This document shows positions 16,727-26,383 of a DNA stretch of 64,000 bases, in pieces. The DNA is taken from assembly GCF_007752935.1 (NCBI RefSeq), contig NZ_CP036319.1, positions 6,747,155 to 6,811,154 on the forward strand, given 5' to 3'. The position numbers and the translations under genes are program-made. The notes under the pieces were generated by a model. That model was not told where the DNA came from, ran no database searches, and was given only the letters and a program-made list of their open reading frames with translations. Within the stretch, counting starts at the first letter, position 1. Every line of letters starts with the position of its first letter. The DNA comes from Crateriforma conspicua (lineage in GTDB: Bacteria; Planctomycetota; Planctomycetia; Pirellulales; Pirellulaceae).

Positions 16727-19081
16727 ATGTCAGACCTTTGGAATCGCTGGATCCGCCGTCTCCGTCCAAACACAAAAGTCCCACGTCGACGTAAGACGCG
16801 ACGCCGAAGGATACGCAGCGAAGCGCTGGAATCTCGGCGTCTTCTGGCCGCCAATCTGTTCCACAACGAAGCCATCCCCGAGGACGTCAATGAGGACGGA
16901 CAAGTCACGGCGATCGACGCGTTGACCATCATCAACCAAATGAATCGGCGACAGTCCAATGCCGATGCCGACGACGAACCTCGGGGTCGTGGGCGAATGA
17001 CCGATGTGAATAACGATGGCCGCGACACGGCTCACGACGCACTGCTGGTAATCAATCGTTTGAATCGCGAGCGCAACCCATCGCGACCCGACAGGAACGA
17101 TCAAGCTCCCGTCACTGACCCGCCGACTGAAACGCCGGACGAAGATCCATCAACGACCACAGAGGTCCAGTCGATCGACGGGACCGGAAACAATCTAGAA
17201 AACCCTGAACTGGGGGCTGCGGACACGGAACTGCTTCGGGTTTCCGAAGCCGATTATGCCGATGGAATTTCACAGCCCGCCGGTGAGGACCGTCCGAGCG
17301 CACGCGAAGTTAGTAACACGCTTTCAGCCGCGGATCCCGAAGGCACCACCAGCGATCGTGATCTCAGTTCCTTTGTCTTCGCCTGGGGACAATTCTTAGA
17401 TCATGACATTGATCTGTCACTGGAACCGGAGACCGATGGCACCGCCTTCGACATCCAAGTGCCCACGGGCGATCCCCTGTTTGATCCGCTCGGCACTGGT
17501 GAAGCAACGATACACCTGACCCGATCCGAATTTGCCGATGGCACGGGAACGTCCACCGACAACCCGGCCGAACAAGTGAACGCGATCACCGCGTGGATTG
17601 ATGGTTCACAAATCTATGGCAGCGATCAAACAACGGCCGATTCCTTACGTGAATTCGTCGGCGGGCGACTGTTGATGACCGACGATGGTTTGCTGCCCAG
17701 TGATGAAAACGGCGGCATTTTGGCGGGAGACATTCGCGCCGCGGAAAACATCGTGCTGACATCAATGCATGCCCTGTTTGTCCGGGAACACAACCGATTG
17801 GCCGACGAAATTGCCGCCAGCGATCCGACGTTGACCGATGAACAAATCTATCAAGAAGCACGGGCGACGGTGATCGCTGAACTTCAATCGATCACCTTCA
17901 ACGAGTTTCTGCCCGCATTGCTGGGCAACGATGCGGTTGATCCATACGTCGGATACAACGCCGATGTCGACCCGTCCATTGCCAATGAATTCTCCACCGC
18001 GGCTTTTCGATTCGGGCACAGCACACTGAACGACACGTTCCGCATGGTCGGCGATGACGGAAGTGATATTGACGAAGCGATATCCTTGGCCGATGCATTT
18101 TTCCAACCCGGCGTGCTGGAAGAAACGGGTATCGAACCTTTGTTGAAATATGCTTCGTCGACACTTTCACAAGAAGTCGATCTTGAAGTGGTCGACAGCC
18201 TTCGAAACTTCTTGTTCGGCCCACCCGGTGCCGGCGGTCTGGACCTGGTGTCGCTGAACATTCAGCGTGGCCGCGATCATGGGCTCGCCGACTACAACTC
18301 CGTTCGCCAAGCGTATGGTTTGGAACCGGTCGACACGTTCGATACGATCACCAGCGACAGCGATCTGGCAGCGGATCTGGAATCACTTTACGGCAGCGTC
18401 GACAACATCGACCTGTGGGTTGGCTTGTTGGCCGAAGACGCCACCGATGACGGATCACTGGGCGAAACGGCGACGACCATCATCGCTGACCAATTCGAAC
18501 GGCTGCGTGACGGTGATCGTTTCTGGTACCAGAACACGCTTTCCGGAAGCGAACTGCGAGAAATCGAAAACACAACGCTGGCGGATATCATCGAACGAAA
18601 CACGGAACTGACGACGTTACAGGACAACGTGTTCTTCTTTGCACCGGAGATCAGCGGCACCGTGATCGCGGAATCCACTGGTCGCGATGTGACCTCGCAA
18701 TCCACCGATCCGCTGCAAGCCGTTGTCGATGAATCCGAACCGATCAGCGAAGCGGACCTGGACCTGCTGGCCCGTGACCAGGGCAATCAGCGGCGGCAGG
18801 ACGACGAACGAAACGATCGTCGGAAAGAACCCGGCGACGATCTGAATCCGATGGCGGGTGCAACGTTGCAGTTGCTCGATAGCGATGGAAACGTTGTGGA
18901 CATCGCGATCACCGACGACAGAGGCAACTACAGCTTTGCGGAGATTGACCAATCGGGAACCTACACCATCCAGATGCTGTCATCCGATCTGTACAGCGTG
19001 ATCGGAAATGAAACGATTCAGGTTCAGGTCACCGACGGCGACGTCGATATCCGCGGCATGGATTTTCGTGTCGTTGTCTGA
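16727..19081 (+). CDS. Dockerin-like, haem peroxidase (animal peroxidase family) surface protein (784 aa)
   Basis: The ATG at 16727 is chosen because AAAGGTG precedes it. The N-terminus has a very basic run (RRRKTRRRRIR) followed by SEALESRRLLAAN, the planctomycete LEPR-type export motif. Two calcium-loop repeats, DVNEDGQVTAIDALTIIN and DVNNDGRDTAHDALLVIN (53-110), form a dockerin-like pair. The catalytic part matches the animal haem peroxidase family: distal histidine in WGQFLDHDI (His226), NAITAWIDGSQIYGSD, MHALFVREHNRLADEI, proximal histidine in FRFGHSTLNDTF (His431) and LNIQRGRDHGLADYN. From about residue 705 there is an SdrD-B-like beta domain (GATLQLLDSDGN, TDDRGNYSFAEI). It probably acts outside the cell, oxidising halides or phenolics; the true substrate is unknown. 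Confidence 0.9.
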   Translation: MSDLWNRWIRRLRPNTKVPRRRKTRRRRIRSEALESRRLLAANLFHNEAIPEDVNEDGQVTAIDALTIINQMNRRQSNADADDEPRGRGRMTDVNNDGRDTAHDALLVINRLNRERNPSRPDRNDQAPVTDPPTETPDEDPSTTTEVQSIDGTGNNLENPELGAADTELLRVSEADYADGISQPAGEDRPSAREVSNTLSAADPEGTTSDRDLSSFVFAWGQFLDHDIDLSLEPETDGTAFDIQVPTGDPLFDPLGTGEATIHLTRSEFADGTGTSTDNPAEQVNAITAWIDGSQIYGSDQTTADSLREFVGGRLLMTDDGLLPSDENGGILAGDIRAAENIVLTSMHALFVREHNRLADEIAASDPTLTDEQIYQEARATVIAELQSITFNEFLPALLGNDAVDPYVGYNADVDPSIANEFSTAAFRFGHSTLNDTFRMVGDDGSDIDEAISLADAFFQPGVLEETGIEPLLKYASSTLSQEVDLEVVDSLRNFLFGPPGAGGLDLVSLNIQRGRDHGLADYNSVRQAYGLEPVDTFDTITSDSDLAADLESLYGSVDNIDLWVGLLAEDATDDGSLGETATTIIADQFERLRDGDRFWYQNTLSGSELREIENTTLADIIERNTELTTLQDNVFFFAPEISGTVIAESTGRDVTSQSTDPLQAVVDESEPISEADLDLLARDQGNQRRQDDERNDRRKEPGDDLNPMAGATLQLLDSDGNVVDIAITDDRGNYSFAEIDQSGTYTIQMLSSDLYSVIGNETIQVQVTDGDVDIRGMDFRVVV

Positions 19082-19098
19082 CCATTACGAAAAAGATT

Positions 19099-19124
19099 GG
19101 CCGCGCGAGCTTTGCCCAGCGGCC
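19099..19124. terminator. GC-rich inverted repeat between convergent genes
   Basis: GGCCGC (19099-19104) and GCGGCC (19119-19124) can pair around a 14-nt loop in the 61-bp gap between the convergent peroxidase and kinase genes. There is no clear T-run, so it is only a candidate terminator. Confidence 0.3.
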
Positions 19125-19142
19125 TTGCTGGACGGAAACCAA

Positions 19143-21458
19143 TCACAGCAGATCCGATGCAACCTTTCGCATCTTTAGCACCTCCGATTGCAACGCCGAT
19201 GGCGATCCCGTGATCGCCATGCTGGCTTCTTCGTGCAGCACCAATGCCTCCACCAAATCGAACCAGGGTGATACGGAAGGACGATCCGGTTGATTCTGGT
19301 AGAGTCTCAGGATCCTTCGCAAAGCCTTTTCGGATTGCTGCAGCGTCTGGATTGCCTGCGTTGAATCGCCGAGGTGGTGATAGGCCAACGCCAACGGTGC
19401 GTGCACGATGAAGTGTGCCGGCCATTGTTGATCGTCCTTGGCTTCGTTCAGCAAATCGACAGCCAACGAAAACTGGCCCGCCCGCATTTCGGCAATCCCG
19501 GTGGTGTACCGACAAACGGTCAGCGGCGTATCGTCGCCAAGCGGCATCCGGCCGAATTCGTCTCTCGGTCGTTCAGGACCAGGAACCGGGAAAGGGCCTC
19601 GCAACTCCGGCGGAATCGGAAACTCCAATTCCAGCAACCATCGCTCGGCAAGGTTGGCCAGCTTGTCAGGATCTTCAATCACACTGGATTCGGGACGCAC
19701 CAACAAACCACGAAGCGTTAACCAGTCCGACAGCGAGTTCTTTGTCAGCCGCTGTAAATTCTGCTGGGCCAAACGTTCGAAAGCATCCTCGTTTCCGACC
19801 AGGCAAAACAAGGCAAGCGTTCCCCACCACTGCGGTTGATTGGTCGCCGCACCGGTGTCCATCGCCACCCGGTAATCTTTTGCCGCCTCAGGCCACAACC
19901 GCAAACGCGTGTATAGCTGGGCCCGTTGGATGCGCGGAAAATAGTAACTCGGCTGCATCGCCACGGCGGCGTCGAAATCGTCCACCGCCTCCTGCCAGCG
20001 TCCCGCATCGACGTGAGACTGACCGCTGGCAACCAGTTCGTTGGATCGAATCAAGTCGTCTGCAAACTGTTCCACCTGTTGCTTCGCTTGAATCGCTTCG
20101 ACCTTTGCCTGCATGGCGTCACGCAAAGCCACGTCCTTGGCGTTGCGTTCATCGATTGCCCGAGACATCTGCCACAAGCTGGCCGCCGTCCCCAGGATCA
20201 TCGATGCGGCCACCAATCCCACGGTGACAATGGCCACACGATTGCGACTGGCGAATTTTCGAAAGCGGTACATCGTGCTGGGTGGCCGTGCCTGGACCGA
20301 TTCGCCACGCAGGTACCTGCGCACGTCTTCGGCAAACGATGACGCGGTGTCGTACCTTCGGGCACGGTCTTTCTCCAAGGCCATCATGACGATCCAATCC
20401 AGATCACCACGCAGGGTCGATGCCAACCGCTGTGGATCAACCCGTCGTTGATCGGCGATCGTCGTCATCGTGCGATTCATCGTAGAAAGACGCGTGCTGG
20501 GCCGCGGCGGCTCTTCTTCGCGAATGATGCGGCGCATTTCGTCCAAGCCGGCGGATTCCATTCGTCCACGATCAAACGGCGTTGCCCCGGCCAACAATTC
20601 GTACAACAAAACGCCTAGTGAATAGATGTCGCTGCGGGTATCGACATCCAACCCGCTCATCTCGGCTTGCTCGGGACTCATGTACAACGGTGTTCCGATC
20701 ATCGAAAAGAACCGCGTGTACACGGTCTTGTCAGTCAATCGTTGGCCGATCGCTTTGGCGACCCCGAAGTCGATCACTTTGGCAATCGGCCGGCCGTCGT
20801 GCAACGTCACCATGACATTGGACGGCTTGATGTCGCGATGAATCACCCCTTTTTGATGCGCGTGATGCACCGCCATGCAGACATCGACCATCAGATTCAA
20901 CCGATCACGCACGGTCAAATGTTGTTTGTCACAGAAATCCGTGATGGGCAATCCCCGTACCAGTTCCATCACGAAATAGGGTCGATGATCGGAGGTCACC
21001 CCGGCATCGAACACTTGTGCGATGTTCGGATGATTCATCATCGCGACCGCTTGCCGTTCCGCTTCGAAACGCGCGATGACTTCTTTGGATCCAACCCCTG
21101 GTTTGACAATCTTCAACGCCACGCGTCGTCGAACCGGTTGATCCTGCTGGGCAACAAAGACAAGACCGAAACCGCCTTCCCCAATTTGCTCCATCAATTT
21201 GTAGGGACCGATTTGCATGCCGATATGCTCGACGTGCTGCACGATGGTTTCGGTGTTGAATACGGGACGTTGTTGATCCGCACCGATCGGGTGATCTAAC
21301 AGTTCTGCTGGATTTTCATGAGCCTGCAACAGGGCTTCGACGTTGCGACGCAGCTGTGCATCGCCGCCGCAGGCGGAATCCAGATATGCGCTGCGATCGG
21401 CGGGATCTTCTTCCTCAATCGCCTGCAGAAAAACGGATCGCTCGGTGGGTTTCGACAT
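19143..21458 (-). CDS. Membrane Ser/Thr protein kinase with C-terminal TPR-like region (771 aa)
   Basis: This is a Hanks-type kinase. I start it at ATG 21458; the longer frame to 21575 would only add sequence without similarity. The first 60 residues ([19 protein letters not shown] to VEALLQAHE) are the short helical domain usual in planctomycete kinases that accompany ECF factors. Kinase elements are IGEGGFGLV (92-100), catalytic Lys116, HRDIKPSN with Asp209, VIDFGVAK with Asp230 and [11 protein letters not shown] transmembrane helix lies at about 407-429 ([16 protein letters not shown]). The extracytoplasmic part has TPR-like repeats ([36 protein letters not shown]). An EF-hand protein gene lies upstream on the same strand. 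Its target is unknown; the nearby ECF factor at 23356 is a candidate partner. Confidence 0.93.
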   Translation of the reverse strand: MSKPTERSVFLQAIEEEDPADRSAYLDSACGGDAQLRRNVEALLQAHENPAELLDHPIGADQQRPVFNTETIVQHVEHIGMQIGPYKLMEQIGEGGFGLVFVAQQDQPVRRRVALKIVKPGVGSKEVIARFEAERQAVAMMNHPNIAQVFDAGVTSDHRPYFVMELVRGLPITDFCDKQHLTVRDRLNLMVDVCMAVHHAHQKGVIHRDIKPSNVMVTLHDGRPIAKVIDFGVAKAIGQRLTDKTVYTRFFSMIGTPLYMSPEQAEMSGLDVDTRSDIYSLGVLLYELLAGATPFDRGRMESAGLDEMRRIIREEEPPRPSTRLSTMNRTMTTIADQRRVDPQRLASTLRGDLDWIVMMALEKDRARRYDTASSFAEDVRRYLRGESVQARPPSTMYRFRKFASRNRVAIVTVGLVAASMILGTAASLWQMSRAIDERNAKDVALRDAMQAKVEAIQAKQQVEQFADDLIRSNELVASGQSHVDAGRWQEAVDDFDAAVAMQPSYYFPRIQRAQLYTRLRLWPEAAKDYRVAMDTGAATNQPQWWGTLALFCLVGNEDAFERLAQQNLQRLTKNSLSDWLTLRGLLVRPESSVIEDPDKLANLAERWLLELEFPIPPELRGPFPVPGPERPRDEFGRMPLGDDTPLTVCRYTTGIAEMRAGQFSLAVDLLNEAKDDQQWPAHFIVHAPLALAYHHLGDSTQAIQTLQQSEKALRRILRLYQNQPDRPSVSPWFDLVEALVLHEEASMAITGSPSALQSEVLKMRKVASDLL

Positions 21459-21608
21459 CAGATGATTGATCGACAGGTAAAACAATTCTGCCCCGAAACC
21501 GATGGCGGCAAGGCATCGGCCGAAGAGCCTACCAAAACGGTTCGCGAGCTGTTCGATGCCATGCCACAACGCCACGTTCGTTTGCGGGCGAATCCTTTGA
21601 GGGTCGCC

Positions 21609-22226
21609 TTATTCGGCTTCCGCGTTGTCATCTTCGGCGTCCAGATCTTCGTCATCGCGGGGCGGCGGCGGACCATCGCCTTGCGGCGGCTGACCCGGCG
21701 GATGCGGGGGACGATAGTTCTTCAACGACAGTTCCTGTTCATCGGTCAATATCGCAGCGAGCCGTCGATCCACTTCCGCTTGCAACAACTTCAACTGGCG
21801 GCTTTGCCTCGGATTCAAATCAAGCGAATCGGCAGCATCTTCCGAAACCACTTCGCCCGGCTTGGATGCCGGTCCGGGCGGCATCACGGGCCCATCGGCA
21901 CCTGGTCGGTCTGGTCGCATTCCTTCGGGTGGCATGTTCGGCGGTCGTCCTGCCGCACCACCCATCGCAAAGGGATTGCTGCGACTCCGCATCGTTCGAT
22001 TCAGTTCTGATTTTGTCAGGCATCCATCACGATTCAAATCCGCCTGATCGAACAACAAAATCAACACCTCGATCGACGGCTGTGAACGCATCTCCATTGG
22101 CCCACCGTTTTGGAACCCAGGTCCTCCCATCCCGGGAGGCCCACCGCGTCCCGGCGGCTGCGCAGATGCGACGATAGGGAACACCAGAAGACCAGAAATC
22201 GCAAAGACTTTCAGATGGCGTTTCAA
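21609..22226 (-). CDS. Exported EF-hand protein (205 aa)
   Basis: This is a small exported, proline/glycine-rich protein with a calcium-binding loop. I place the start at a TTG (22226) because AAGGA stands about 9 nt in front and a clean signal peptide follows (KRHLKVFAISGLLVFPIVASAQ). An ATG at 22265 is the alternative. After a PPGRGGPPGMGGPG spacer comes FDQADLNRDGCLTKSELNR, a canonical EF-hand loop (D-x-N-x-D-G), then a second low-complexity PG region, then helical LNPRQSRQLKLLQAEVDRRL and LTDEQELSLKNY. The C-terminus is acidic (DDEDLDAEDDNAEAE). It lies 150 bp upstream of the kinase gene on the same strand and is divergent from the duplicated small protein. Function not known. Confidence 0.75.
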   Translation of the reverse strand: MKRHLKVFAISGLLVFPIVASAQPPGRGGPPGMGGPGFQNGGPMEMRSQPSIEVLILLFDQADLNRDGCLTKSELNRTMRSRSNPFAMGGAAGRPPNMPPEGMRPDRPGADGPVMPPGPASKPGEVVSEDAADSLDLNPRQSRQLKLLQAEVDRRLAAILTDEQELSLKNYRPPHPPGQPPQGDGPPPPRDDEDLDAEDDNAEAE

Positions 22227-22492
22227 TGGTCGATTCCTTGTAGATGCGACAAAGGGGGGCAGCATTTCGAAAGACGATGAGTCGTGCCACCAATGCAATG
22301 CGCCGAGTTTCTTCGACAGGGGCCACGCATTCTGGGAATTTTTTATTGATCGTCAGAAAAGCGAAAAACGATCTGTATTCGAATCTTTTGCGTGTGTTTT
22401 TGAGCAAGAATTCGATACTTAACACCGACACGCATAATGCCGCCCGACCGCGCGGTACTTCATTATGCTGACAGGAACTCAAGATTGAATCG

Positions 22493-23134
22493 ATGAACAT
22501 TTCTAACAACAGTTCGCCGTTGACTTCTCAGTCCTCCGCTGCAAGCATGCGTTCGGGTGGACCGCCGCCAGGGGGAAAGCAAGCGATGTCCGATGCGTTG
22601 CAATCCGTCGGCGTTGACCAGTCAACGGCGTCCGATGTGCTGCAACAAATCGATGACGCGATCTCCGAAATTCAATCAGGCCAATCGTCAGGCCGAGCCG
22701 ATCGGCAAGCCGTTCAAACCGCCATCGACGAAGTCTTGGAATCCAACGGAATCGATTCGTCCAAAGTCGAAGAAGCCATCCGCGCCAACGGCCCATCCGC
22801 TGCATCGGGAACCCGACAGGCGTCCGGGGCCGGTCGTCCCAACGGGCCGCCTCCCCCGCCGCCATCCGGCGATGAAGATAGCGAGACCGGATCATTGGAA
22901 TCCGCCTTGCTGGCCGCCGGTGTCGATGAGTCGTCGACCGACCAACTGATCGGCCAGATCTTAAACACCCTTGATGAGTTGGCGTCGGAATCCACCGAAG
23001 CGGCATCGCCGGATGAGATTCGATCGGCGTTGACCAACGTGCTGCAGGAAAACGGTGTGGATGTGGACGCATTCCAGCGGGCGATCGCCGACGGCGGCGA
23101 TCCCAGCGGTCTGTTCATGGACCGTTTGGCTTGA
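22493..23134 (+). CDS. Hypothetical protein with internal duplication and polyproline linker (213 aa)
   Basis: No family was recognised. The protein has no signal peptide and begins with a Ser/Asn-rich segment. Two copies of a roughly 65-residue helical unit are visible: residues 36-100 (SVGVDQSTASDVLQQIDDAI, then IDEVLESNGIDSSKVEEAI) and 139-202 (AAGVDESSTDQLIGQILNTL, then LTNVLQENGVDVDAFQRAI). They are joined by a linker containing NGPPPPPPSGDED. Both units carry a GVD motif at the first helix cap and NG[IV]D before the last helix. The start follows a purine-rich AGGAACTCAAGATTGAATCG stretch, which may hold a weak ribosome-binding site. It lies between divergent EF-hand and downstream ECF genes. 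A regulatory or calcium-linked role is only a guess. Confidence 0.7.
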   Translation: MNISNNSSPLTSQSSAASMRSGGPPPGGKQAMSDALQSVGVDQSTASDVLQQIDDAISEIQSGQSSGRADRQAVQTAIDEVLESNGIDSSKVEEAIRANGPSAASGTRQASGAGRPNGPPPPPPSGDEDSETGSLESALLAAGVDESSTDQLIGQILNTLDELASESTEAASPDEIRSALTNVLQENGVDVDAFQRAIADGGDPSGLFMDRLA

Positions 23135-23355
23135 CCGGACACCCGCGATACGCCACTCGCATGCTTGAACGTGGTCGCCGCGAACTGCGGCGGCCCGGAC
23201 ATTCGGGCATGCCCTTTTCAGGTCGACGCCTACGTCTGTGGATGTACAGGCACCGCCAACTATGAAACAATGAACCGCGCATCGTCCTTTGACAGGCCAT
23301 CTCAACGACACTAGATCACTTCCGCTGACCGACTTCGTGACGGCGGCTTCAGCAC

Positions 23356-23916
23356 ATGAACCCGGACATCACGCGAATTCTTTCAGCGATTGAAAACGGC
23401 GATACCAAAGCCGCAGATGATCTATTGCCGGTCGTCTATGACGAATTGCGTCGTCTGGCCGCCAGCCGAATGAATCAGGAGAAGCCCGGGCACACGTTGC
23501 AACCCACGGCTTTGGTGCACGAAGCATTCCTGCGTCTGGTCGGTGGCAGCCGCCCCCAACAATGGGACGGGCGCGGACACTTCTTCGCCGCGGCCGCCGA
23601 AGCGATGCGACGAATCCTTATCGAAAACGCGCGTCGCAAGAGTCGTGACAAGCGTGGTGGAGATTGGGTGCGCCAAGAAATGGATGACGGGCTGGTGGCG
23701 GTGGCCCCAGACAATATTGACGACCTGCTAAGTCTGGATGATGCACTGACCAAACTGGCCGACGAAGATCCCGAGCTGGCAAAGTTGGTGGAACTACGCT
23801 ACTTCACAGGAATGACCATCGAAGAAACAGCGGAGATCCTGGGCGTGTCTCCTCGGACCACCAAGCGCAATTGGGCATACGCGCGTGCTTGGTTGCAGCG
23901 AGAAATGGATCGGTAG
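23356..23916 (+). CDS. ECF sigma factor, TIGR02999 type (186 aa)
   Basis: This is an RNA polymerase sigma factor of the subfamily that in planctomycetes and acidobacteria often accompanies Ser/Thr kinases. Typical features are the N-terminal ITRILSAIENGDTKAADDLL, YDELRRLAASRMNQE, the HTLQPTALVHEAFLRLV stretch of region 2, WDGRGHFFAAAAEAMRRILIE, and region 4 with LVELRYFTGMTIEETAEILG and SPRTTKRNWAYARAWLQRE. The start at 23356 agrees with the family length. It converges on the sulfatase-esterase fusion gene, with 15 bp between stops. The kinase at 19143-21458 with the matching N-terminal helical domain may be its functional partner, though the usual adjacent same-strand order is not kept here. 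Confidence 0.93.
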   Translation: MNPDITRILSAIENGDTKAADDLLPVVYDELRRLAASRMNQEKPGHTLQPTALVHEAFLRLVGGSRPQQWDGRGHFFAAAAEAMRRILIENARRKSRDKRGGDWVRQEMDDGLVAVAPDNIDDLLSLDDALTKLADEDPELAKLVELRYFTGMTIEETAEILGVSPRTTKRNWAYARAWLQREMDR

Positions 23917-23931
23917 CGCGCACCTGGACGG

Positions 23932-26217
23932 CTATCGTCCGTTTATCTTCTGGGCCTTTGCTTTCAAGTGCTTCTGAAAGAAACGATCCGCGTCGTTCAA
24001 CATCGTATCGAACCAACGCTGCGTGCCCACAAACGCATGCGGCGCATCTGCAATGACGGTCAGCCCGGTATCAATCCCCAATTCATCCATGCGTTTGCGA
24101 AAGCGATCCGCGTGGGTGCTGGGATCATCCAATTCCCCCGTCACAAACCAACACGGTGGGTCGCCGTCATCCAAATGAAACAACGGTGATGCCAACTGGT
24201 AATTGGACTCATTTTGATCCAAAGAACCGCCCAAGAATTGCCGCCAGATTTGACCCCGATTCGCATTGGCGGACACGGTGCGAGTCCGCTCCGATGTCAA
24301 ATCCGTTTGGGCCCCCATGGGTATCGCCGCCTGAATCGCACTGCTGAATTGAGGATTGCCGCCGCTTCCTTCTAACCGTTTCACGCTCGCGGCAGTCGCC
24401 AGCAGCGCAGTCAGATGTCCGCCGGCCGAAAGTCCCATCGCGCCGATGTGATCAGGATCAATCCCATATTCTTTGGCATGGGCACGCAAGAAACGCACCG
24501 CCGCTTTGCAATCATGAATTGCTGCGGGAAAGGAAGCTTCGCCGCTAAGTCGATAAGAAATCGTCGCCGTCACGTATCCACGCAAAGCAAGTGATTGCGC
24601 CATGGCCCGATGACTAGATCGGTTTCCTTTGTACCACCCGCCCCCGTGAATGCAGACGACCGCGGGCAATGGCCCCCAAGCAGACTTTGGTCGATAGATA
24701 TCCATCGCCAACTGTCGATCATCGTATTGCGCATACACCACGTCCGTCTCGGCATTCAAACGATCCAACTGATCCGCCGTGACCAGTGTCCGTCCATCGG
24801 CTTGATCAGGAACAACAACGCCCGCCGGCCGCGCATCGCGTCGCATTTCCTCTTGGAACAAAATCGCCATCCCTCGCAACTTTCGTAGGATTTCTCCGTT
24901 GCGCACCGGCTTCGTTTCGCCAGGATCTTTCGCCAAGTCGTACAAGGTCAAACTTGGATTCAGCACAAGTTTCCAATTTCGCCACCGCACCGCAGCTAGA
25001 GCACCTTGGCTGCCATGATAGAAAAACGCGTCAAAGTATTCGTTGCGATTGATCAATGGTTCCCATTCCCCGGGTGGTTCGAAGCGACGCCGCAATGGAA
25101 CCATCGCGTTCAAGGACATCTTCATTCCTGGGGGCGGCACAAATTTTGTTTCTCCGATCAGCAACGGAGTCAAATCGCGTCCATCAATCACGCGATCCGT
25201 TGGAACCGTCACTCCGGCAAAGGTTGCCAGCGTCGGGTACCAATCCATCGCTCGAGTCACGGCACCAGAGACCAATGACTTGGTGATCCCGACCCCCGGC
25301 CCCCAAGCGATCGCGGGAACTCGAATCCCACCTTCGTAAGTGGACAACTTCCGGCCCTGGATTTTTTGGTCAGGCGTGCGACCGGGGCCTCGCCCATTGT
25401 CCGACGCGTAAACGATCAGCGTGTTGTCGTCGATGTCCAGGCTTTTAAGTTCATCGACAATCCGTCCAACATGAAAATCCATCTCCTGGATCGCATCCCC
25501 ATAATCGCCCCAGTGCGAGGTGCCCTTGAACTCCGGCCCCACTCCCAACGGGTTGTGCAACATCGTGTGGGATAAGTAAACAAAGAACGGCCCGTCACGG
25601 TGATCCCTGATGAACTTGATCGTCTCGTCGGTATAAAGCCGCGTCAGTTCCGACGGATCCGCCGGTCGTTTGACGACTTGATCTCCCCGCATCAATGGCA
25701 CACCGCCCTGTTCGTCAAAATAGACGACCTCCACCGGATCCAAGTTATGCAACAAGCCGTAATAGTGATCGAAGCCTTGTTGAAGCGGTAAGAATGGTGA
25801 ATGAAAACCCAAGTGCCATTTGCCGACGCATGCCGTGGCATAGCCCGCCGATTTTAATAATTCCGCCAGAGTCAATTCATTGGGGTGAATACCGGTATTC
25901 GAATCGGCACGATGAACCCAGATGTGGTTCCCAACGCGTCGCGGATAACATCCTGTTAACAAACCCGCTCTTGATGGACTGCAGATCGGTGCCGCGGCAT
26001 AGTAGTCCGTCAGCCGCACACCTTGTTCCGCCAAGGCATCGATTCGAGGTGTCTGGACCTCCGTTGCGCCATAGCAACCGAGATCGTAATAACCTTGGTC
26101 ATCGACAAAGATGAATACGATGTTCGGCTTTTCGGCACCCACACAATCGCGTGGGACATTCACCGATCCAAGCAAAACCACCAAAACCGCGAACGGAACG
26201 AACAAATGACGGCCCAC
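23932..26217 (-). CDS. Sulfatase-esterase fusion protein (761 aa)
   Basis: One uninterrupted frame joins a sulfatase and an alpha/beta-hydrolase. I choose the GTG at 26217: GGAGG stands 6 nt upstream and the signal sequence VGRHLFVPFAVLVVLLGS follows. An ATG at 26274 is possible. The sulfatase part (about 29-470) has VFIFVDDQGYYDLGCYG, CSPSRAGLLTGCYPRR with the formylglycine Cys79, CVGKWHLGFHS and VYASDNGRGPG. The second part (about 485-761) has CIHGGGWYKGN (oxyanion loop, 522-532), GLSAGGHL with Ser597, an acid near 698 and His727 in IADAPHAF, the pattern of lipase/BD-FAE-type carbohydrate esterases. The pairing suggests coupled removal of sulfate and acyl groups from one polymer. Independence of the two activities is untested. 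Confidence 0.9.
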   Translation of the reverse strand: MGRHLFVPFAVLVVLLGSVNVPRDCVGAEKPNIVFIFVDDQGYYDLGCYGATEVQTPRIDALAEQGVRLTDYYAAAPICSPSRAGLLTGCYPRRVGNHIWVHRADSNTGIHPNELTLAELLKSAGYATACVGKWHLGFHSPFLPLQQGFDHYYGLLHNLDPVEVVYFDEQGGVPLMRGDQVVKRPADPSELTRLYTDETIKFIRDHRDGPFFVYLSHTMLHNPLGVGPEFKGTSHWGDYGDAIQEMDFHVGRIVDELKSLDIDDNTLIVYASDNGRGPGRTPDQKIQGRKLSTYEGGIRVPAIAWGPGVGITKSLVSGAVTRAMDWYPTLATFAGVTVPTDRVIDGRDLTPLLIGETKFVPPPGMKMSLNAMVPLRRRFEPPGEWEPLINRNEYFDAFFYHGSQGALAAVRWRNWKLVLNPSLTLYDLAKDPGETKPVRNGEILRKLRGMAILFQEEMRRDARPAGVVVPDQADGRTLVTADQLDRLNAETDVVYAQYDDRQLAMDIYRPKSAWGPLPAVVCIHGGGWYKGNRSSHRAMAQSLALRGYVTATISYRLSGEASFPAAIHDCKAAVRFLRAHAKEYGIDPDHIGAMGLSAGGHLTALLATAASVKRLEGSGGNPQFSSAIQAAIPMGAQTDLTSERTRTVSANANRGQIWRQFLGGSLDQNESNYQLASPLFHLDDGDPPCWFVTGELDDPSTHADRFRKRMDELGIDTGLTVIADAPHAFVGTQRWFDTMLNDADRFFQKHLKAKAQKINGR

Positions 26218-26383
26218 GCTTGACCTCCAGGTACGGCGAATCGAAACACGATGGTGGAACAATTCTAGCAGCATCGATTCGTCCACGGGCCACCATCGGC
26301 AACACCCCGAACTCCGCGATCGATATGCTAGGGATCGCCAAGTCCCTTTGCCGCCCCAACGCCCCACCCCGAGAGTGTTTGTA

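Noticed and set aside
19415-20227. 270-codon plus-strand frame opposite the kinase gene
   Set aside because: Low-complexity Ser/Pro/Arg sequence produced by the complement of the TPR region.
22853-22866. C-rich tract read as a possible repeat element
   Set aside because: It encodes the polyproline linker of the duplicated protein (CCT/CCC/CCG codons) and is not repeated elsewhere.
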